The notes under the pieces: generated by a model
What the model saw: the letters and a program-made list of their open reading frames with translations, nothing else
The model's database searches: none
What the model was told of the DNA's origin: nothing
NCBI GenBank assembly: GCA_039029935.1
Contig: JBCCFC010000034.1
Coordinates: 1-22,981 of the forward strand
DNA from: G039029935 sp039029935
GTDB taxonomy: Bacteria; Chloroflexota; Anaerolineae; Caldilineales; Caldilineaceae
Reading direction: 5' to 3'
Length of the DNA: 22,981 nucleotides
Made by a program: the position numbers and the translations under genes
In this document: positions 1-8,223 of the stretch, in pieces
How positions within the stretch are numbered: the first letter of the stretch is position 1
Layout: every line of letters starts with the position of its first letter

Positions 1-12
1 AAGAGAACAAAT

Positions 13-831
13 ATGTCTGAAAATGGTGTCACCGCAAATGGCTCAACACCCAATGGGAACGAGCCGATTGATTTTGGGCAATTAAAAAGCGATCAAGTAT
101 ATCAATACTTGCAACAAACAATTGATGTCCCAAGCGAACTGCAAGGCAATGTACTCGTCACAACGGTTGACAAAGTATACAACTGGAGCCGCAAATCGAG
201 TATGTGGCCGTTGCTCTTTGGTCTTGCCTGCTGTGCGATTGAGATGATCGCCTCTGCTGCCAGTCGCTATGACTTGGCGCGCTTTGGGATGGAAGTCATG
301 CGCCCCAGCCCACGCCAGAGCGATCTGATGATCGTTTCGGGAACCGTTACCAAGAAGATGGTTCCGGCAATTGTGCGCATCTACAATCAGATGGCCGAAC
401 CACGCTATGTTTTGAGTATGGGTGCCTGTGCAACGGGTGGTGGTCCATTCAAAGAAGGCTACAACGTCGTCAGTGGTATAGACAAATACATTCCAGTTGA
501 TGTCTATGTACCTGGCTGTCCACCAACCCCAGAAGCATTGATCTATGGGTTGATGAAAGTTCACGAGAAGGTTGAACGTCAGAGCATCACCAAAGTAGCT
601 TGGTATCAGCGCGATACATCAGACTTTGTGCCTGTACCTGTGCTGGGGCCAGACATCTATGATCCACGCCAGATTCAACTCATCCGTGAATACACACTGG
701 GTGAAGCGGCTGCGATTGTTGCGGACACGGGTCCACAACGCCTTGCACCAGAGCCAATGGCGGATGATGTGAAGAGCAAGCTGATTGCTGCCCAACAAAA
801 ATTCACGGCAAAATTCAAACAGCCAGCGTAG
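13..831 (+). CDS. nuoB: NADH-quinone oxidoreductase subunit B (complex I, N2 cluster subunit)
   Basis: This is the peripheral-arm complex I subunit that holds 4Fe-4S cluster N2, the last electron carrier before quinone. The family ligands are visible: the tandem cysteines C73-C74 in GLACCAIEM, C139 in GACATGG and C169 in VPGCPP. At 272 aa it is longer than compact NuoB proteins of about 160-220 aa. The excess is an N-terminal leader of about 45 residues rich in Asn/Gly and a C-terminal tail of about 60 residues after the conserved core. The gene starts 13 bases into the window, so nuoA, if present, lies outside. It is followed at 124 bp by nuoCD, and the gap holds a GTTGAAA tandem repeat. The family call is certain. 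The exact start is less so, because little upstream sequence is visible. Confidence 0.97.
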   Translation: MSENGVTANGSTPNGNEPIDFGQLKSDQVYQYLQQTIDVPSELQGNVLVTTVDKVYNWSRKSSMWPLLFGLACCAIEMIASAASRYDLARFGMEVMRPSPRQSDLMIVSGTVTKKMVPAIVRIYNQMAEPRYVLSMGACATGGGPFKEGYNVVSGIDKYIPVDVYVPGCPPTPEALIYGLMKVHEKVERQSITKVAWYQRDTSDFVPVPVLGPDIYDPRQIQLIREYTLGEAAAIVADTGPQRLAPEPMADDVKSKLIAAQQKFTAKFKQPA

Positions 832-839
832 TGTGAAAA

Positions 840-867
840 GTTGAAAGTTGAAAGTTGAAAGTTGAAA
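840..867 (+). repeat. GTTGAAA heptamer tandem repeat between nuoB and nuoCD
   Basis: Four perfect head-to-tail copies of GTTGAAA begin 9 bases after the nuoB stop. The following 45 bases hold further related words, such as TTGCAAC and GCAACCT. The motif resembles the RGTTGAAR octamers at 17245-17307 and 17389-17440, so it looks like one repeat family present at several sites. Confidence 0.85.
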
Positions 868-954
868 GTGGTAATTTGCAACGCGCAACCTGCCATAGTA
901 TAACTTGCAACCTTATCCACTTTCCATTCACTGAAAGACTTAAAGGTAAGAACT

Positions 955-2742
955 ATGAGTACTGCTGTTGCAGAACAAACGCATGACGACGTGGTTCAGA
1001 GAATCAGTGATGCGGTCCCAGGTGCGGTAATCGGCACTTGGGCAGATAGCTCAGATGCTTCGCTGATTGTTGCGCCAGACAGATTTATTGATACATTGAC
1101 CCACTTGCGCGATGAGGAAAGCTATGACTATCTCTCTAGTGTGACAGGTGTTGACTATTTATCCTACGGTGGTAAGCAACGGGGTAGTGTAGACGAACGG
1201 TTTGAGGTTGTCTATCACCTTTACAGCACCACCAAGGGCGGCGGACCTGTGATCATCCATGTCCGCGTCCCGGCCGAAGATGAAACGATTCCAAGCGCCA
1301 CCAGTGTCTACCCGGGTGCAAACTTACAGGAACGTGAGGTTTACGATCTCTACGGTGTTACCTTTGAAGGACATCCAAACTTGCGTCGTGTCCTGATGTG
1401 GGAAGGCTTTCAAGGGCATCCCATGCGCAAGGATTGGAAAGAGGCGTATTACGAAGAGGATACCAAACCGTTCAAGAGTCGCCACCCAGCCAAGGGCTAT
1501 GACTGGCAGGAAGATAAGCTGCCTTGGGGCAAGAATAGCACCTATCCACAGGGCTGGGACCCAGAGCATTGGTCTGAGCCTGTCACCTATGTGCCTGTGA
1601 GCCAAGCACCGATGAATGGGGCGGGCAAAGCGGGCCACATGGATACCTCGGATTTGGTCATCAACTTGGGGCCACACCATCCAAGTACGCATGGTGTATT
1701 CCGCATGATGGCACGTGTTGAAGGTGAAACTATTCTGGCGTTGGAGCCAGACATGGGCTACTTGCACCGCAACCATGAGAAAATCGGTGAGCGCAATACG
1801 TGGCTGATGAACATGCCATTCACCGACCGCCTCGACTACATTAACTCCATGAGCAACAATCTGGGGTATGCGTTGGCGGTTGAAAAATTGCTCGACATCG
1901 AAGTGCCAGAACGTGCTGAGTACATCCGTGTCATCATGGCCGAGTTCACCCGCATTGTCAACCATATGTGGTCTATCGGCTTTATCTTGAACGACTTGGG
2001 CGCGCTACAAACACCTGCACTCTACGCCATTGAAGAGCGCGAGATGATCCTTGACCTCTTTGAAGAAGTCAGCGGTGCGCGTCTCATGTGTAACTATCTG
2101 CGCTTTGGTGGTGTTGTTCGTGACCTCCCTGAAGGTTGGCTCGAACGAGCACGTTATCTCGCCTATGACCGGCTACCACGTGCTTTGGATGAACTGGACC
2201 GCATGTTGACAGGCAACGAAATTGTCTCGGTGCGTGGTAAGGGTGTTGGCTATCTGTCCGCAGAGGATATGATTGCTCTAAGCATCACCGGACCTATGCT
2301 GCGTGCAGCTGGCGTTGCCTATGACATTCGCAAGGCTGAACCCTATAGTATCTATGACCGCTTCTCCTTTGACATTCCAACACTGCCCAACAGCGACATC
2401 TTTGATCGCTATTACATTCGTCTGCTCGAAGCACGCGAAAGCATCAAGATTCTCAAGCAAGCGTTGACCGACATTCCAGAGGGTGAATTCTTGGGGGGCA
2501 AGGGTGGCTACACCTTCCGCCCAGCTGAGGGTGAATCGTATGCCCGTGTCGAAGCACCAAAGGGTGAGCTTGGCTTCTTTGTCATCAGCGATGGTAAAGC
2601 CAATCCATTCCGCTATCACGTGCGTTCACCAAGCTATATCAATTTGAACGGATTGGGACCCATGTCTGTGGGCTATAAGGTGGCCGATGCGATTGTGATT
2701 TTGGGTGCAATTGATATTGTATTGGGTGAAGTAGATAGGTAA
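955..2742 (+). CDS. nuoCD: Fused NADH-quinone oxidoreductase subunit C/D
   Basis: This 595-aa protein joins the 30-kDa and 49-kDa complex I subunits, which form the peripheral arm near the quinone site. The NuoC part spans roughly residues 15-165 and carries the family signature: ERE at 126-128, then YDLYGVTFEGHPNLRRVL. A linker of about 65 residues rich in Trp, Pro and Gly follows. NuoD begins near residue 232, has GPHHPSTHGV at 239-248, and ends in the usual GEVDR terminus. AAAGGTAAG lies just upstream of the ATG. nuoI begins 19 bp downstream, so the two are co-transcribed. Fused NuoCD is known from enterobacteria and some other groups. No stop or frameshift interrupts the linker, so the fusion looks real. 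Confidence 0.96.
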   Translation: MSTAVAEQTHDDVVQRISDAVPGAVIGTWADSSDASLIVAPDRFIDTLTHLRDEESYDYLSSVTGVDYLSYGGKQRGSVDERFEVVYHLYSTTKGGGPVIIHVRVPAEDETIPSATSVYPGANLQEREVYDLYGVTFEGHPNLRRVLMWEGFQGHPMRKDWKEAYYEEDTKPFKSRHPAKGYDWQEDKLPWGKNSTYPQGWDPEHWSEPVTYVPVSQAPMNGAGKAGHMDTSDLVINLGPHHPSTHGVFRMMARVEGETILALEPDMGYLHRNHEKIGERNTWLMNMPFTDRLDYINSMSNNLGYALAVEKLLDIEVPERAEYIRVIMAEFTRIVNHMWSIGFILNDLGALQTPALYAIEEREMILDLFEEVSGARLMCNYLRFGGVVRDLPEGWLERARYLAYDRLPRALDELDRMLTGNEIVSVRGKGVGYLSAEDMIALSITGPMLRAAGVAYDIRKAEPYSIYDRFSFDIPTLPNSDIFDRYYIRLLEARESIKILKQALTDIPEGEFLGGKGGYTFRPAEGESYARVEAPKGELGFFVISDGKANPFRYHVRSPSYINLNGLGPMSVGYKVADAIVILGAIDIVLGEVDR

Positions 2743-2761
2743 AGTTTAAGGAGAGACAATT

Positions 2762-3595
2762 ATGTTTGGAACAGGACTGCTCAAAGGCATGGGTGTCACC
2801 TTAAAACACTTTGCCGAGACATTTTCAGATGACCGCAAAGAGTCACCAAGCCGCTATGTAAACAGCAAGCCGCTGGATGACTTCAACCGTCGTATTATTC
2901 ATCAGCCCATTTCTCAGGAAGGGTTGTTGACAATTCAATATCCAGAGGAAAAACGTTTACTGCCAGAGCGTTTCCGCTATATTCCTATGTTGATTTGGGA
3001 TACGGAAAAAGAGATTGATAAGTGTACAGCCTGTGGTATCTGCGCCAAGGTTTGTCCACCGCAATGTATCTGGATTATCCGTGACACGGATGAATCCGGT
3101 CGTCCTGTGGCACGTCCCGCGGAATTCTACATCGATGCTGCGATCTGCATGAGTTGTAGCTACTGTGTTGAGTTCTGTCCATTTGACGCCATCAAGATGA
3201 ACCATGATTTCGAGTTGGCGGCCTATGAACGCTATCCACACTTGGTCTACGACAAGGCTGAGTTGACCGTGCCCGTCGAGTACTACGCAGCACTGTGGCC
3301 GACACAATTTGCTGAGGAAGAAGAACGTCGCTTGGCTGAAGAGGCTGAGGAACGTGCCAAGGCAGAGGAAAAGGCTCGCAAGGATGCGGAGAAGGCTGCA
3401 AAAGAAGCTGAGAAGGCGAAGGCTAAAGCGGAAGGTGGTGGTCAGAGCAAAGAAGATAAGATGGCTGCGCTAAAACGTAAAGCGGCTGAGAAGAAAGCTG
3501 CCGCTGCGGCTGGTGGTGGCGCAGATGCTGATGCCAAGAAAGCGCGCATGGAAGCCTTAAAGAAAAAGGCTGCGGAGAAAGCTGCAAAGAAATAG
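2762..3595 (+). CDS. nuoI: NADH-quinone oxidoreductase subunit I with Lys/Ala-rich C-terminal tail
   Basis: This is the ferredoxin-like complex I subunit that carries clusters N6a and N6b. Two 4Fe-4S motifs are visible: C88, C91, C94, C98 and C129, C132, C135, C139, both followed by proline. The core ends near residue 180. The remaining 97 or so residues are almost entirely Glu, Lys, Arg and Ala with a Gly-rich break, and would form a long charged helix or coiled coil. The tail contains two similar blocks, MAALKRKAAEK and MEALKKKAAEK. A strong AAGGAG lies 7 bases before the ATG. It is the last gene of the cluster, since an intrinsic terminator follows about 30 bp downstream. NuoI proteins are often 140-220 aa, so the tail is the odd part. 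Confidence 0.95.
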   Translation: MFGTGLLKGMGVTLKHFAETFSDDRKESPSRYVNSKPLDDFNRRIIHQPISQEGLLTIQYPEEKRLLPERFRYIPMLIWDTEKEIDKCTACGICAKVCPPQCIWIIRDTDESGRPVARPAEFYIDAAICMSCSYCVEFCPFDAIKMNHDFELAAYERYPHLVYDKAELTVPVEYYAALWPTQFAEEEERRLAEEAEERAKAEEKARKDAEKAAKEAEKAKAKAEGGGQSKEDKMAALKRKAAEKKAAAAAGGGADADAKKARMEALKKKAAEKAAKK

Positions 3596-3625
3596 GCTCA
3601 TACGCTACTGCTGACGGAAATTGGT

Positions 3626-3662
3626 AAGCCAGACCTTTGATAGGTCTGGCTTCTTTCGTTTA
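3626..3662 (+). terminator. Intrinsic terminator after nuoI
   Basis: Arms AAGCCAGACC (3626-3635) and GGTCTGGCTT (3643-3652) pair perfectly. They are extended by T3636-A3642 around a five-base loop and followed by a T-rich tail (CTTTCGTTT). This ends the nuoB-nuoCD-nuoI transcript. Confidence 0.9.
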
Positions 3663-3666
3663 TAAT
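3637..3666 (+). promoter_or_regulatory. Sigma70-type promoter overlapping the nuoI terminator
   Basis: TTGATA at 3637-3642 and a consensus TATAAT at 3661-3666 are separated by 18 bases. The -35 box begins in the hairpin loop and ends on the last closing base pair, and the -10 box sits just past the T-tract. It faces the ATPase-like gene that starts at 3720, giving a 5' leader of about 45 nt. Confidence 0.7.
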
Positions 3667-3719
3667 GGGGAAACTGCGTCGTGTTATAGCCGGGTCAGGT
3701 GAGTCGGGAGGGAAATAGG

Positions 3720-5477
3720 ATGAAACAAGTAATCTATTCGGCTGGTAGTTATGCAGAACTCCGTCGAGATAATGGCTATTTTGTTGATAAAACCAAGCAT
3801 ATTGCGAAATTAGAGCGGGTTAAAAATCCAATTTTTCTGCGCCCGCGTCGTTTTGGTAAGTCGTTTCTGTGTTCAATCCTTCACAGCTACTATGACCTAG
3901 CGCAGAAGGATGAATTTGAAGAGCTATTTGGGGATACATGGATTGGGCAAAATCCAACTGGCAATCAAAATCAGTTCATGATTCTCTCGCTGAGTTTCTC
4001 CGGTATTGAATCCGGGCCAACTTTGGCTGATATCGAGGCAAGCTTCAAAAGTAAATGTAACAAAGCGATGGCTGCGTTACGGTCTCGATATGCGCCGCTG
4101 TTGGATGACATGATCCCCATTGATTTGGATGCACCCGTATCGAGTAATCTCACCACACTGATTACACATGTCACATCTCGTCGTTTACCACGCGTCTTTG
4201 TCATCATTGACGAATATGATAGCTTTGCAAATCGGCTCATTGTCAAAAATCAAACGGCACTCTATGCAAAATTGGTAGAGGATGGCAGCTTTCTGAAAAC
4301 CTTCTTTCAAGAACTCAAAGAAGGTCGTCAAAAATGGGCTTTTGAAAATATTTTCATTACAGGCATTCTGCCGATGACGATTGACGAGCTAGCGTCCGCT
4401 TTTAATATTGGGTCATTTCTCACGCTGAGACCGAGTTTTGAAACAATGGTGGGTTTTACGCAAGCCGAGGTGGATGCGTTATTGGACGAGATTTTTGAGG
4501 ATTATGCCTTTTTGCTTGATGCCCCTAGTAATATGCGGAATGTGATTGGCGAACTCATCAAAAATAATTACAATGGCTATCACTTTGTAAAAACAGGTAC
4601 ACGAGGTGAGCAGACCGCGCTCTATAATACGACAATTCTGATGTATTTTTTGAATCATCTGGTCGAAGAAGAAGAGATTACAGTCCATTTGGCAGATGAG
4701 AATCTCAAAACTGATATTGGATGGATGGAACGTCTTCATGTTGCGAACCCAGAAGAAGCAGAGACAATGGTCAATCAGCTAGCGGTGGGGCGCACGATTT
4801 CTTATAATACCTATGCATTAACCAATAAATTTAATGTCAACAAATTTTTTGAAAAACGATTTTTTCCCAATTCGCTCTTCTATCTGGGGCTTCTGACACG
4901 AAATGATGACTTTTCACTTGCCTTTCCAAACCTGAATATATATCAAGCATTTCTTGAATATTTTAGTAAATACAACAAACTGGATGTGACCAATCCGTAT
5001 AAGGACGTATTAACCGCTTTTGTCCGTGAGCCTGATTTAAACGCATTATTTGCCTGCTACTGGGATGCATACATTAAAAACTTGCCCGAAGCGGTCTTTA
5101 TGCAGATGAACGAGAATTTCTATCGCACTACCTTCTATGACGTCTGTATGCAGCACCTGTCACGCTATTTCATCTGGAATGTCGAGCGGTCCTACCCAGA
5201 AGGTAAGAGCGACCTTGAGTTTATTGGCAAGCACAATGAGAAGTTTGCGGGTATCCGTTGGGTGATTGAGTTTAAGTATTACTCCAACACTGCGATTCAG
5301 AAAAAGTTGAGTGCAGATAAGATTACGCTGGATGAGTTTAAGGTGCAGGAAGAGGATTTGGAGCAAATTCGGGGCTATGTGCAAGGTTTGGCGCGAGAGT
5401 ATCCAGAGGCAAAGGTGTCTCAGTTTGTGATTTATTGTTTTGGAAATCAGGATTATCGTGTGTTTCAGGTTGAATAA
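3720..5477 (+). CDS. AAA-ATPase-like protein with C-terminal PD-(D/E)XK nuclease-type domain
   Basis: The layout matches the AAA-ATPase_like plus PDDEXK_9 architecture, a widespread family of unknown role often suspected to belong to mobile or defence-like gene pools. Near the N-terminus is GYFVDKT, followed by a P-loop-like LRPRRFGKS at about residues 40-48. A Walker B-like VFVIIDEYD follows near residue 160. The C-terminal region has DLEF and then WVIEFKY, fitting the D...ExK nuclease core. I chose the ATG at 3720 because GGAGG lies at 3708-3712 with 7-base spacing. An in-frame GTG at 3699 would add seven residues. The gene has its own promoter, and its codons look more AT-rich than the nuo genes, which may mean transfer. 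It may not be an active nuclease. Confidence 0.85.
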   Translation: MKQVIYSAGSYAELRRDNGYFVDKTKHIAKLERVKNPIFLRPRRFGKSFLCSILHSYYDLAQKDEFEELFGDTWIGQNPTGNQNQFMILSLSFSGIESGPTLADIEASFKSKCNKAMAALRSRYAPLLDDMIPIDLDAPVSSNLTTLITHVTSRRLPRVFVIIDEYDSFANRLIVKNQTALYAKLVEDGSFLKTFFQELKEGRQKWAFENIFITGILPMTIDELASAFNIGSFLTLRPSFETMVGFTQAEVDALLDEIFEDYAFLLDAPSNMRNVIGELIKNNYNGYHFVKTGTRGEQTALYNTTILMYFLNHLVEEEEITVHLADENLKTDIGWMERLHVANPEEAETMVNQLAVGRTISYNTYALTNKFNVNKFFEKRFFPNSLFYLGLLTRNDDFSLAFPNLNIYQAFLEYFSKYNKLDVTNPYKDVLTAFVREPDLNALFACYWDAYIKNLPEAVFMQMNENFYRTTFYDVCMQHLSRYFIWNVERSYPEGKSDLEFIGKHNEKFAGIRWVIEFKYYSNTAIQKKLSADKITLDEFKVQEEDLEQIRGYVQGLAREYPEAKVSQFVIYCFGNQDYRVFQVE

Positions 5478-5653
5478 GTAACTAAGGATGATATTAATGG
5501 GTATCCAGTCCCAATTCGTGTGCAATGATCTTATGAAACCATTAGCGATGCATAGCTATTTCAGGCCCTATTTCAAAGTATGTTGAAAATTTCCAAGCGA
5601 AACATTCGACATTTGAAACAATATAAATATCAATATTCATATAGGAGAGAATT

Positions 5654-6343
5654 ATGTCTATCACAATCACGTATTACGGCCATGCCACCTTTGGCATTAA
5701 CGCCGGCGGCACAAATTTAATTATCGATCCATTCTTTGCACCCAACAGCCCTGTGGCAACGGTCACAGCGGATGAAGTTGCGGCGGATTATGTGTTGGTA
5801 ACGCATGGTCACGGAGACCACATTGCTGATGCCATTGGCTTGGCAACACGCACAGGCGCAACCACCATCAGCAACTTTGAGATTGCGAACTGGCTTGGTA
5901 ATAATGGCGTTCAAAGTGCGCATCCGATGCACATCGGTGGCGGATTTAACTTCCCGTTTGGCCGTGTCAAATTGACGATTGCGCATCATGGCAGTGCATT
6001 GCCTGATGGTAGCAACGGTGGCAACCCTGCTGGGTTACTGATTACCTTTAATGATGGCACACGTGTATACATTGCTGGCGACACAGCACTCACCTATGAC
6101 ATGAAGTTAATTGGCGAGGATGGTGGTGTTGATGTTGCCATTCTGCCCATCGGCGACAACTTCACAATGGGACCAGATGATGCGGTGAAAGCGGCCCAGT
6201 TTGCTGGAGCCAAGCATGTCATTCCATGCCACTACAACACGTTCCCGCCAATTCAGCAGGACGCTTATGATTTTGCGCAAAAGCTGGATGGTGTTGGCAT
6301 TGGTTGTACAGTGTTGGATGTCGATGGAAGGTATACAGTATAG
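5654..6343 (+). CDS. UPF0173-type metal-dependent hydrolase (metallo-beta-lactamase fold)
   Basis: This 229-aa protein matches the usual length of the UPF0173 family of cytosolic MBL-fold hydrolases, whose physiological substrate is not established. It opens with ITYYGHATFGI and LIIDPFF. The metal-binding signature THGHGDH supplies H51, H53, D55 and H56. Later family motifs follow: AHHGS, IAGDTAL and IPCHYNTFP. There is no signal peptide. AGGAGAG precedes the ATG at good spacing. The 176 bp before it separates it from the ATPase-like gene, and a long inverted repeat begins eight bases after its stop. Confidence 0.92.
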   Translation: MSITITYYGHATFGINAGGTNLIIDPFFAPNSPVATVTADEVAADYVLVTHGHGDHIADAIGLATRTGATTISNFEIANWLGNNGVQSAHPMHIGGGFNFPFGRVKLTIAHHGSALPDGSNGGNPAGLLITFNDGTRVYIAGDTALTYDMKLIGEDGGVDVAILPIGDNFTMGPDDAVKAAQFAGAKHVIPCHYNTFPPIQQDAYDFAQKLDGVGIGCTVLDVDGRYTV

Positions 6344-6351
6344 TCGGTATT

Positions 6352-6439
6352 TGGTAGGTCGGTATTCGGTGTTCAGTGTTCGGTATTCAGTGACCAATGA
6401 CCGAATACCGAATACCGAATACTGAACACTGACCTACCA
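6352..6439 (+). repeat. Long inverted repeat built of RGTRTTC heptamers
   Basis: The outer arms TGGTAGGTC (6352-6360) and GACCTACCA (6431-6439) are perfect complements. Inside, 6361-6392 and 6399-6430 consist of heptamers of the form RGTRTTC on one arm and its complement on the other, meeting at a loop of about six bases. Over the 31 positions 6361-6391 every difference between the arms is a G/A transition, so about half would be G-U pairs in RNA. It could end transcription or stabilise mRNA, but it lacks a T-tract. Confidence 0.85.
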
Positions 6440-6485
6440 GCAAACCGAATACATTACGCTTGAAAAACGAAAAGGAGACATAACA

Positions 6486-6854
6486 GTGTCTGAATATAGC
6501 GATTTCGCCATGACGTCAAAAGCAGAGTTACTTTTCCCTGCACATTTAATCCCCAGCTTGCGTGATCTGCGTGAGGATGATTGGCGCAATTTGGTCGATC
6601 ATGTGTCGGTGTTGCCAGAAACGCATGTCGATAACTTGGCCTTTGTGCTGATGATGATCAAGCTGGATGGTTGTCTACGCTGCAATAGCAATAACTATAA
6701 GTTCTTACGCGGCTGCTATCTGTGTGCGACACAGACGATTCAGTCTTACAAGGGAACAGATGAAGATTTATTGCGGCTCTATGAGAAAACGCGTAATGAT
6801 TTGGAATTACGTTTGCAACAGGGCGTGCAGCCAGGTGAATTAAAAATTACATAA
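6486..6854 (+). CDS. Conserved-looking small four-cysteine protein, function unknown
   Basis: I do not recognise a named family. The protein is 122 aa, soluble and probably helical. Its central segment DGCLRCNSN followed by RGCYLCATQ gives two CxxC pairs about ten residues apart, which would suit a zinc or Fe-S site. The GTG start at 6486 is supported by AAGGAGA about 9 bases upstream. The stop lies 29 bp before an FAD oxidoreductase, and a methyltransferase and others follow on the same strand, so it is probably part of an operon. The role could be structural or redox-related. Nothing in the sequence decides between these. Confidence 0.75.
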   Translation: MSEYSDFAMTSKAELLFPAHLIPSLRDLREDDWRNLVDHVSVLPETHVDNLAFVLMMIKLDGCLRCNSNNYKFLRGCYLCATQTIQSYKGTDEDLLRLYEKTRNDLELRLQQGVQPGELKIT

Positions 6855-6883
6855 CAAACCAAAGTGGAGCTTTAATTATATCA

Positions 6884-8221
6884 ATGCAAGAACATACACC
6901 GCTGCGCGTTGCCATCATCGGTGGCGGCATCACAGGGCTAACCGCAGCCTATGATCTGACCAATACATTGCAGGAGAACCAGGCACAACCGATTGAGGTC
7001 ACCATCTATGAGTCAGCCTCCTATCTGGGCGGATTGGCCGCTGGCTTCAAGGGACGCCCTGAGTGGGATTGGCCGTTGGAACATTTTTATCACCATATTT
7101 TCACCAATGATGATGACATTATTGATTTGACCAATGAGATCGGTTTGGGGCATGTGCTGAAAACACATAAACCGACGACCGCGATTTATCATGACGGGAA
7201 AAACTATCCGCTGGATAGTGCCTTGCGACTGTTGCAATTCCCACTGGTTCCGTTTATTGACCGGGTCCGTATGGGCATAGTGCTGGCTTATCTGCGGCTA
7301 CACCCCAACCCGCCTTGGAAACATTTTGACCGTCAACTGGCCGATGAATGGATGCGTCGCTGGATGGGAGATCGCGGTTATGAAGCGGCGTGGGAGTTCC
7401 AGCTCGAGGGCAAATTTGGACCGCATTATAAGACCGTGAATCAGGCATGGTTCTGGGCGCGTGTTTATAAACGAACGCCGCAATTGGCCTACTATGAGGG
7501 TGGCTTTCAAGCATTGGTCGATGGGTTGGTAGAAAAGGTGGAGAACAAGGGTGTCACTGTTCATATGAACACGCCAGTGGGTGGTATTCAACCTAACGCC
7601 GATGAGACATATCAAATCAGTGCTGGTGATTCTAGTGAAACCTATGATCGGGTATTGAGTACGGTCAGCCCAGGGTTGATGCAACGGCTTGTGCCAGACT
7701 TGCCAGAGACATACTTGGGGCAACTGAGCAACTTGAAAAGCATGGGGGCGGTGGTGTTGACAGTGGCATTGGACCGTCAGCTAACAGAGGATATGTACTG
7801 GATCAGCCTGCCCAAACGAGAAGGGATGCCTGTGCTGGCACTGGTCGAGCATACCAACCTGATTGACCCATCCCATTATGGGGGTGATCACCTGCTCTAC
7901 ATGGGCGATTATATTGACGCCGACCATCGCTATTTTGAGATGAGTGCAGAGGAGTTATTGGATGAATTTGCGCCCCATCTGGTGAAGTTTAATCCGCACT
8001 TTAGCCGTAGCTGGGTGACAGGTGCATGGGTTCACAAGGCGAAGTATGCACAGCCTGTGCCACCTGTGGGCTATCTGGACATGATTCCCGATGTGCGTAC
8101 ACCGTTGACAGGACTATACTTTGCCTCCATGAGCCAAGTGTATCCTTGGGATCGCGGCACCAACTACGCGGTGGAGATGGGGCGCCGTGTGGCAAAGATG
8201 ATTGTGGATGATATAAAGTAG
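6884..8221 (+). CDS. NAD(P)/FAD-dependent oxidoreductase (amine oxidase/protoporphyrinogen oxidase-like)
   Basis: This 445-aa flavoprotein has the N-terminal dinucleotide-binding motif IIGGGITGLTAAYDL (about residues 11-25), with the ribose-binding acidic residue in TIYESASYLGG. The C-terminal FAD contact region reads GLYFASMSQVYPWDRGTNYA. This layout belongs to the flavin amine oxidase, HemY-like and desaturase-like superfamily. The substrate cannot be read from sequence. The middle segment, rich in Trp, Arg and Tyr, differs from classical HemY, so I do not assign that gene name. The start ATG has only a distant, weak ribosome-binding site. The gene ends two bases before the methyltransferase start, which indicates coupling. 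Confidence 0.88.
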   Translation: MQEHTPLRVAIIGGGITGLTAAYDLTNTLQENQAQPIEVTIYESASYLGGLAAGFKGRPEWDWPLEHFYHHIFTNDDDIIDLTNEIGLGHVLKTHKPTTAIYHDGKNYPLDSALRLLQFPLVPFIDRVRMGIVLAYLRLHPNPPWKHFDRQLADEWMRRWMGDRGYEAAWEFQLEGKFGPHYKTVNQAWFWARVYKRTPQLAYYEGGFQALVDGLVEKVENKGVTVHMNTPVGGIQPNADETYQISAGDSSETYDRVLSTVSPGLMQRLVPDLPETYLGQLSNLKSMGAVVLTVALDRQLTEDMYWISLPKREGMPVLALVEHTNLIDPSHYGGDHLLYMGDYIDADHRYFEMSAEELLDEFAPHLVKFNPHFSRSWVTGAWVHKAKYAQPVPPVGYLDMIPDVRTPLTGLYFASMSQVYPWDRGTNYAVEMGRRVAKMIVDDIK

Positions 8222-8223
8222 AG

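Noticed and set aside
82..564. 160-aa open frame on the minus strand inside nuoB
   Set aside because: It lies wholly opposite a clear gene, has no family look and no ribosome-binding site. The same applies to the other antisense frames in nuoCD, ribD, ribBA, recJ and the sulfatase.
6201..6425. 74-aa plus-strand frame across the end of the UPF0173 gene
   Set aside because: It reads through the heptamer hairpin in another frame. Its C-terminal repeats (YSVFSVRYSV) are a by-product of the DNA repeat.
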